A stretch of 64,000 bases of DNA from Arthrobacter sp. ov118 (lineage in GTDB: Bacteria > Actinomycetota > Actinomycetes > Actinomycetales > Micrococcaceae). The notes beneath the pieces are model-generated. The model worked only from the letters and a program-made list of their open reading frames with translations, was not told the DNA's origin and did no database searches. Shown here in pieces: positions 59,001 through 64,000 of this stretch. Position 1 is the stretch's first letter. Every line of letters begins with the position of its first letter. The translations under genes were made by a program, and so were the position numbers. The stretch covers positions 1 through 64,000 of the forward strand of contig NZ_FPAY01000014.1 of assembly GCF_900116495.1 (NCBI RefSeq). Direction: 5' to 3'.

Positions 59001-60128
59001 ATGCCCGTTCGTCATCCCGCCGGTACAGCATCAGTCCCCGGCGGGCGGCGCCGGCCTGGCCGCCTCGCGCCCGTCGTCGGCACCGCGCGGAAAATGCTCC
59101 AGGACGCCCTTGCCGGGGCTGGCTACCCGGAGCGCGTCCTCGTCGCCTGCAGCGGAGGCCCGGATTCGCTGGCTCTGGCTGCCGTTGCCGCCTATTTCGC
59201 CCGCCGGGGCCATGTGGACGGCCACCCCGTGTCCGTTGGCGCCGTCGTGGTGGACCACCAGCTCCAGCCGGGCTCGGCCGCGGTCGCCGCAAGCACCGCC
59301 GGGACACTCGATGACCTCGGACTCTCTCCCGTCCTGATCAGGACCGTTGACGTCGCCGCCACCGGCAGCGGCCCCGAGGCCGCAGCCCGGGACGCCCGCC
59401 ACGCGGCCCTCGAAGCTGCCGCGGACGAGGCCGGCGCAGCCGTGATCCTGCTAGGCCACACCCTCGACGATCAGGCCGAGCAAGTGCTGCTCGGCCTGGC
59501 GCGCGGTTCCGGCACCAGATCGCTCGCTGGGATGCGGCCCGCCCGGGGGCGGTTCCTGCGCCCCTTCCTGGGCCTGCGGCGCGCGGACACCTTGGAGATC
59601 TGCCGCGTGGAGGACCTGGATCCCTGGCATGACCCGTCCAACACCGATCCGGCCTTCGCGCGCTCCCGGACCCGGGTTGAAGTGCTGCCCCTGCTGGAGG
59701 AAAAGCTCGGCCCCGGGGTTGCCGAATCGCTCGCCCGCACGGCAGCGATCCTTCAGCTCGACGCGGATTACCTCGAAGACCTGGCGAGCGACACCTTTAA
59801 CCGCCTGCGGGAGCGCACCGGAGAGGAGATCAGCCTTCCGGAGGCGGCGCTGCGCGAGCTTGCCCCGGCCCTGAGGTTCCGGGTGATCGCGAAGGCCGCC
59901 TCCGCCGTCGGCGGTCAACAGCCCAGCTACCAGCGTCTTCTCGCGGCGGAAGCGCTGCTGCGCCGACAGGGATCGGCCGGCCCGGTGGAGCTTCCCGGCG
60001 CGGTGAGCGTCTACCGGTTGTCGCTCTCGCAACTGACGGCGGAGAAGCCGTCCGCCGCCGGCGTTCCCCGCGAAGCCGCCCGCTGTGGGAAGCTTGTATT
60101 CCGGCCTCAACAGCCGCCCCGAAAATAG
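59001..60128 (+). CDS. tilS: tRNA(Ile)-lysidine synthetase
   Basis: ATP pyrophosphatase of 375 aa that adds lysine to C34 of tRNA-Ile(CAU). The PP-loop SGGPDS is at 51-56, followed by VVDHQLQPGS and GHTLDDQAEQVLLGLARGSG, the conserved TilS loop. RSRTRVEVLPLLEEKLGPGV is the typical inter-domain helix. A Pro/Arg-rich N-terminal arm precedes the domain. It is 5 nt after the metalloprotease gene, in one operon through folP. Confidence 0.95.
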   Translation: MPVRHPAGTASVPGGRRRPGRLAPVVGTARKMLQDALAGAGYPERVLVACSGGPDSLALAAVAAYFARRGHVDGHPVSVGAVVVDHQLQPGSAAVAASTAGTLDDLGLSPVLIRTVDVAATGSGPEAAARDARHAALEAAADEAGAAVILLGHTLDDQAEQVLLGLARGSGTRSLAGMRPARGRFLRPFLGLRRADTLEICRVEDLDPWHDPSNTDPAFARSRTRVEVLPLLEEKLGPGVAESLARTAAILQLDADYLEDLASDTFNRLRERTGEEISLPEAALRELAPALRFRVIAKAASAVGGQQPSYQRLLAAEALLRRQGSAGPVELPGAVSVYRLSLSQLTAEKPSAAGVPREAARCGKLVFRPQQPPRK

Positions 60129-60158
60129 TCGCACCCCGCATCTACACAGGAGCCATTG

Positions 60159-60710
60159 GTGGATTCAAACGACGTCCAGGCAGACCTCAAGCACGTTCTC
60201 TACACCAAGGAACAGATCCAGGAACGGATCACCGAACTCGCGGCGCAGATCGACAAGGATTATGAGGGCCGCGACCTCCTGATCGTCGGCGTGCTCAAGG
60301 GCGCCGTCATGGTCATGGCCGACCTTGCCCGCGCACTGCACAGCCACGTCTCGATGGACTGGATGGCCGTCTCTTCCTACGGCTCCGGTACCCAGTCCTC
60401 CGGGGTGGTCCGCATCCTGAAGGACCTCGATACCGACCTCATGGGCAAGGACGTCCTGATTGTCGAGGACATCATCGACTCCGGACTCACGCTCTCCTGG
60501 CTCAAGACCAACCTGGAATCCCGCGGCACGGCATCGGTGGAAATCTGCACGGCCTTCCGCAAGCCGACGGCCGCGAAGGTCAAGATCGACGTCAAGTACG
60601 TTGGCTATGACATCCCCAATGAATTCGTCGTCGGCTACGGCCTCGACTACGCCGAAAAGTACCGCAACCTGGACTTCGTCGGCACGCTGGCACCGCACGT
60701 CTACGAGTAG
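60159..60710 (+). CDS. hpt: Hypoxanthine phosphoribosyltransferase
   Basis: Purine salvage enzyme of 183 aa. The PRPP-binding loop is VLIVEDIIDSGLTLSWL, and the flexible loop region is WMAVSSYGSGTQSSGVVRIL. GTG 60159 is chosen because AGGAG (60148-60152) lies 6 nt upstream; TTG 60156 is possible. Lies 30 nt after tilS and about 200 nt before ftsH, as in other actinobacteria. Confidence 0.96.
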   Translation: MDSNDVQADLKHVLYTKEQIQERITELAAQIDKDYEGRDLLIVGVLKGAVMVMADLARALHSHVSMDWMAVSSYGSGTQSSGVVRILKDLDTDLMGKDVLIVEDIIDSGLTLSWLKTNLESRGTASVEICTAFRKPTAAKVKIDVKYVGYDIPNEFVVGYGLDYAEKYRNLDFVGTLAPHVYE

Positions 60711-60918
60711 ATCTGAGGTCATCCCTCCGGAGGTGCCCCCGCCCGGCAGCAACCGGGCGGAAGGACGCCCTGTCCCGCTACGCCCACAGGGAACTTTTGC
60801 CCTTCGCCGTGCGTGAGTTAGTGCGACGGTGTATAGCTAGAAGCTGACGCAGCACCACACGCGCGCAGAACGGTCGCCGTGCAGCACTACCAGGAGGGAC
60901 GGGGCCAGCCCCGATCAG

Positions 60919-63012
60919 ATGAAAGCTAAGAGTTTCTTCAAGGGCCCGGGCGTCTGGATTGTCGTTGTGGTGGCCATGCTGCTGCTGGCCTTTGCCACCC
61001 TGGCGCCGGGCGGCGCGAGCCGGATCGACACCGACAAGGGCCTTGAACTGCTGACCTCCGCCGGCAAGGTTGAACAGGCGAAGATTTTTGACGCCGAGAA
61101 CCGGGTGGATCTGGTCCTGAAGGACAACCTGCAGGTCGACGGGCAGGACAAGGGCAAGAACGTCCAGTTCTACTTCGTCAACGCCCGCGCCCAGGACGTT
61201 GTCAAGGCAGTCACCGACGCCAAACCGTCCGGCGGCTTCACCGACCAGCCCATCGAAAACAACTGGTTCTCGGGGCTGTTCTCCCTGCTGGTGCCCGTGC
61301 TGCTGCTCGGCGTCCTGTTCTGGTTCCTGCTCTCCCGGATGCAGGGCGGCGGGTCCAAGGTCATGCAGTTCGGCAAGTCCAAGGCGAAGCTCGTCAACAA
61401 GGACATGCCCCAGGTGACCTTCAGCGATGTCGCCGGCTCCGATGAGGCCGTCGAAGAACTCGAGGAGATCAAGGAATTCCTGCAGGAGCCGGCCAAGTTC
61501 CAGGCCGTCGGCGCCAAGATCCCCAAGGGCGTGCTGCTCTACGGCCCTCCGGGCACCGGCAAGACCCTCCTGGCCCGCGCGGTTGCCGGCGAGGCCGGGG
61601 TGCCCTTCTTCTCCATCTCCGGTTCCGACTTCGTGGAAATGTTCGTCGGTGTGGGCGCCTCCCGCGTCCGCGACCTCTTCGAACAGGCCAAGGCCAATGC
61701 GCCGGCCATCATCTTTGTCGATGAGATCGACGCCGTCGGCCGGCACCGCGGCGCCGGAATCGGCGGCGGCAACGACGAGCGCGAGCAGACCCTCAACCAG
61801 CTGCTGGTTGAAATGGACGGCTTCGACGTCAAAACGAACGTCATCCTGATTGCCGCCACCAACCGCCCCGACGTCCTGGACCCGGCCCTGCTGCGTCCGG
61901 GCCGCTTCGACCGGCAGATCGGTGTCGAGGCCCCCGACCTGATAGGCCGCGACCAGATCCTGCAGGTGCACGCCAAGGGCAAGCCGATGGCGGCCGGCGT
62001 GGACCTCAGGGCCGTTGCCAAGAAGACCCCGGGCTACACGGGCGCGGACCTGGCCAACGTCCTGAATGAAGCCGCGCTGCTGACGGCGCGCTCCAACGCC
62101 AACCTGATCGATGACCGTGCGCTCGACGAGGCGATCGACCGCGTCATGGCCGGCCCGCAAAAGCGCAGCCGGGTCATGAAGGAACACGAGCGCAAGGTCA
62201 CCGCCTACCACGAGGGCGGCCATGCCCTGGTGGCGGCGGCCCTGCGGAACTCCGCCCCGGTCACCAAGATCACCATCCTGCCCCGCGGCCGGGCATTGGG
62301 CTACACCATGGTGGTCCCGGAAAACGACAAGTACTCCGTCACGCGCAACGAACTGCTCGACCAGATGGCCTACGCCATGGGCGGCCGCGTTGCCGAGGAA
62401 CTCGTCTTCCACGACCCGTCCACCGGCGCGTCCAACGACATCGAGAAGGCCACCGGGATCGCCCGGAAGATGGTCACCGAATTTGGCATGAGCGAACGGG
62501 TCGGGTCCGTGCGCCTCGGCCAGGGCGGCGGCGAGCCGTTCCTGGGTCGCGACGCGGGCCACGAGCGCAACTACTCGGACCAGATCGCCTACATCGTCGA
62601 CGAGGAGGTGCGCCGACTGATCGACGGCGCCCACGACGAGGCCTACGCCATCCTCACCGAGAACCGCGACGTCCTGGACGAGCTGGCGCTCGAACTGCTG
62701 GAACGCGAAACACTGAACCAGGCCGAAATCGCGAGCGTCTTCTCCAACATCCGCAAGCGCGACTTCCGCGACGTGTGGCTGTCCAAGGAGACACGTCCTG
62801 TCCAGGCCGCCGGCCCGGTCGAGTCGCGCCGCGAAAAGGCCGAGCGCGAAGCGCAGGAAGAAGCCACCCACGCCCGGCTCGAAGAGCCGCTGGATGCCCA
62901 GCCGCCGCATGCCCAGGGTGTCGGCGCACAGGAACCGTTCCAGGGCGTCGGCGGACAGGAGCCGTTCCAGGGCGGTGCAACGGTTATCGGGACTGACGGT
63001 CATCCCGGCTAG
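60919..63012 (+). CDS. ftsH: ATP-dependent zinc metalloprotease FtsH
   Basis: Membrane AAA+ protease of 697 aa. Transmembrane helices are at about 11-29 and 119-139, with an extracytoplasmic domain between. Walker A GPPGTGKT is at 209-216, Walker B FVDEIDAVGRHRGAG follows, then the SRH region ATNRPDVLDPALLRPGRFD and zinc site H431EGGH435. The C-terminal tail holds two QEPFQG(V)G-type repeats and is low complexity. It degrades misfolded and regulatory membrane proteins. TATAGC near 60833 may be its promoter. Confidence 0.97.
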   Translation: MKAKSFFKGPGVWIVVVVAMLLLAFATLAPGGASRIDTDKGLELLTSAGKVEQAKIFDAENRVDLVLKDNLQVDGQDKGKNVQFYFVNARAQDVVKAVTDAKPSGGFTDQPIENNWFSGLFSLLVPVLLLGVLFWFLLSRMQGGGSKVMQFGKSKAKLVNKDMPQVTFSDVAGSDEAVEELEEIKEFLQEPAKFQAVGAKIPKGVLLYGPPGTGKTLLARAVAGEAGVPFFSISGSDFVEMFVGVGASRVRDLFEQAKANAPAIIFVDEIDAVGRHRGAGIGGGNDEREQTLNQLLVEMDGFDVKTNVILIAATNRPDVLDPALLRPGRFDRQIGVEAPDLIGRDQILQVHAKGKPMAAGVDLRAVAKKTPGYTGADLANVLNEAALLTARSNANLIDDRALDEAIDRVMAGPQKRSRVMKEHERKVTAYHEGGHALVAAALRNSAPVTKITILPRGRALGYTMVVPENDKYSVTRNELLDQMAYAMGGRVAEELVFHDPSTGASNDIEKATGIARKMVTEFGMSERVGSVRLGQGGGEPFLGRDAGHERNYSDQIAYIVDEEVRRLIDGAHDEAYAILTENRDVLDELALELLERETLNQAEIASVFSNIRKRDFRDVWLSKETRPVQAAGPVESRREKAEREAQEEATHARLEEPLDAQPPHAQGVGAQEPFQGVGGQEPFQGGATVIGTDGHPG

Positions 63013-63021
63013 GCTTCCTCT

Positions 63022-63660
63022 GTGACTTCTAACTTCGACGACGACGCTCCCGCCCCAGCTGCTGCCCCGGTGGAGGGCGGGCACGCCCGCCATCCAAGAG
63101 TGGACCGCCCCCGGATCGAGGCGGCCGTACGGGAAATCCTGCTGGCAATCGGCGAGGACCCGGACCGTAGCGGGCTCTTGGACACGCCCAAGCGGGTGGC
63201 CAAGGCCTACGGGGAAATGTTTGCAGGCCTGCACCACGACCCCGCCGAGATCCTGGCCACCACGTTCGACCTCGACCACGAGGAACTCGTGCTGGTCAAG
63301 GACATCCCGTTCTACTCCACCTGCGAGCACCACCTGGTGCCGTTCCACGGGGTGGCCCACGTCGGTTACATTCCCTCGCACGATGGCAGGGTCACCGGCC
63401 TGAGTAAGCTCGCCCGGGTGGTGGACATGTTCGCCCGTCGCCCGCAGGTCCAGGAACGCTTGACCACCCAGATCGTCGAGGCCCTCGTCGCCCACCTCAA
63501 ACCGCGCGGCGCGATCGTCGTCGTCGAATGTGAACACCTGTGCATGTCCATGCGCGGCATCCGCAAGCCCGGCGCCAAGACCGTCACCAGCGCAGTGCGC
63601 GGGCAACTGCATGACCCGGCCACCCGCGCCGAGGCCATGAGCCTCATACTCGGAAGGTAA
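63022..63660 (+). CDS. folE: GTP cyclohydrolase I
   Basis: Enzyme of 212 aa making dihydroneopterin triphosphate from GTP, first step of folate synthesis. Zinc ligands are in CEHHLVPFHG and CEHLCMSMRG, and GLSKLARVVDMFARRPQVQE is the conserved active-site region. GTG 63022 starts 9 nt after the ftsH stop. The hydrophilic N-terminal arm is variable in the family. Forms an operon with folP. Confidence 0.97.
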   Translation: MTSNFDDDAPAPAAAPVEGGHARHPRVDRPRIEAAVREILLAIGEDPDRSGLLDTPKRVAKAYGEMFAGLHHDPAEILATTFDLDHEELVLVKDIPFYSTCEHHLVPFHGVAHVGYIPSHDGRVTGLSKLARVVDMFARRPQVQERLTTQIVEALVAHLKPRGAIVVVECEHLCMSMRGIRKPGAKTVTSAVRGQLHDPATRAEAMSLILGR

Positions 63661-63672
63661 TAAACACAGACT

Positions 63673-64000
63673 ATGGACTCCCTCGCCGCAGCCCCGGGAA
63701 CCGGCCCCGCAACCTCGCCCCTGCCTATCCTGCGCAAACCGCGCCCGGCGGCGAGGTTCCAGGACCTGCCCACAGACCGGACACTCGTGATGGGAATCCT
63801 GAACGTCACCCCCGATTCATTCAGCGACGGCGGCGATTATGCGACGGCGGACACCGCGATCGCCGCGGGCCTGCGCATGTTTTACGCGGGAGCGGACATC
63901 ATCGACGTCGGCGGCGAATCCACCCGCCCGGGTGCGACGGCGGTCGGTGTTGACGAGGAACAGCGCCGCGTCCTGCCGGTCATCGCAGCCCTGGTCAAGG
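63673..64000 (+). CDS. folP: Dihydropteroate synthase (partial, C-terminus off right edge)
   Basis: N-terminal 109 residues of the sulfonamide-target enzyme. After a Pro/Ala-rich start comes TLVMGILNVTPDSFSDGG, the family's first signature, and then ADIIDVGGESTRPGA, the second. The end lies beyond the window. ATG 63673 is 13 nt after folE, so co-transcription is expected. Confidence 0.96.
   Translation, partial: MDSLAAAPGTGPATSPLPILRKPRPAARFQDLPTDRTLVMGILNVTPDSFSDGGDYATADTAIAAGLRMFYAGADIIDVGGESTRPGATAVGVDEEQRRVLPVIAALVK

Noticed and set aside
60778..63612. 944-aa minus-strand frame
   Set aside because: Shadow of ftsH and folE; composition is that of antisense high-GC DNA with no family motif.

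Overview
The window is high-GC chromosomal DNA from an actinobacterium, most likely Arthrobacter/Pseudarthrobacter (Micrococcaceae). This is inferred from codon usage, from the dacB / zinc-metalloprotease / tilS / hpt / ftsH / folE / folP gene order at the right end, from frequent ATGA start-stop overlaps, and from many genes that appear leaderless (a -10 box 6-7 nt before the start codon). No rRNA, tRNA, CRISPR array, phage or insertion sequence was recognised.

Layout. 1-6948: a partial M28 aminopeptidase, a palindrome array (array A), a DUF7793-like protein, a divergent qorB/HxlR redox pair, small GYD and ABM proteins, a cyclase/hypothetical pair and an amino-acid-type binding lipoprotein. 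7132-17754: a tightly overlapped minus-strand operon (permease, ATPase, binding lipoprotein, three LLM flavin monooxygenases, a DUF1684 protein and perhaps a 43-aa protein), divergent from an FAD/NAD(P)-binding protein plus a GNAT acetyltransferase. I read this as an S-substituted amino-acid salvage locus. 17796-24433: BASS and SulP transporters, a stand-alone alarmone synthetase, an alpha/beta hydrolase and NhaA. 24492-26250: rhodanese plus MBL-rhodanese behind a CsoR/CstR-like operator, which suggests sulfane-sulfur handling. 26301-34509: sugar, glycerate, HAD, GDPD and NAD(P)HX-repair enzymes and two DUF membrane proteins. 34722-40666: a stress-type SDR, a disordered acidic protein, uracil permease/RutE, a 2H phosphoesterase and a diguanylate cyclase. 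40801-50340: pgm, a DUF4190 protein, a POT transporter, a Zn alcohol dehydrogenase, array B, an amidase, array C (inverted), a rhodanese and pheA. 50352-64000: diacylglycerol kinase, serS, HAD, an HTH protein, DUF429, ppa, dacB, a zinc protease, tilS, hpt, ftsH, folE and folP (cut by the right edge).

The most unusual feature is a family of intergenic arrays built from the palindrome GGACATGTCC. Its copies recur at fixed centre-to-centre steps of 29, 40 and 22 bp. The core unit '29 then 40' is present twice in array A, twice in array B and once, inverted, in array C. Arrays B and C flank the amidase gene. The steps are not multiples of three, so these are not protein repeats. I know of no described function for them.
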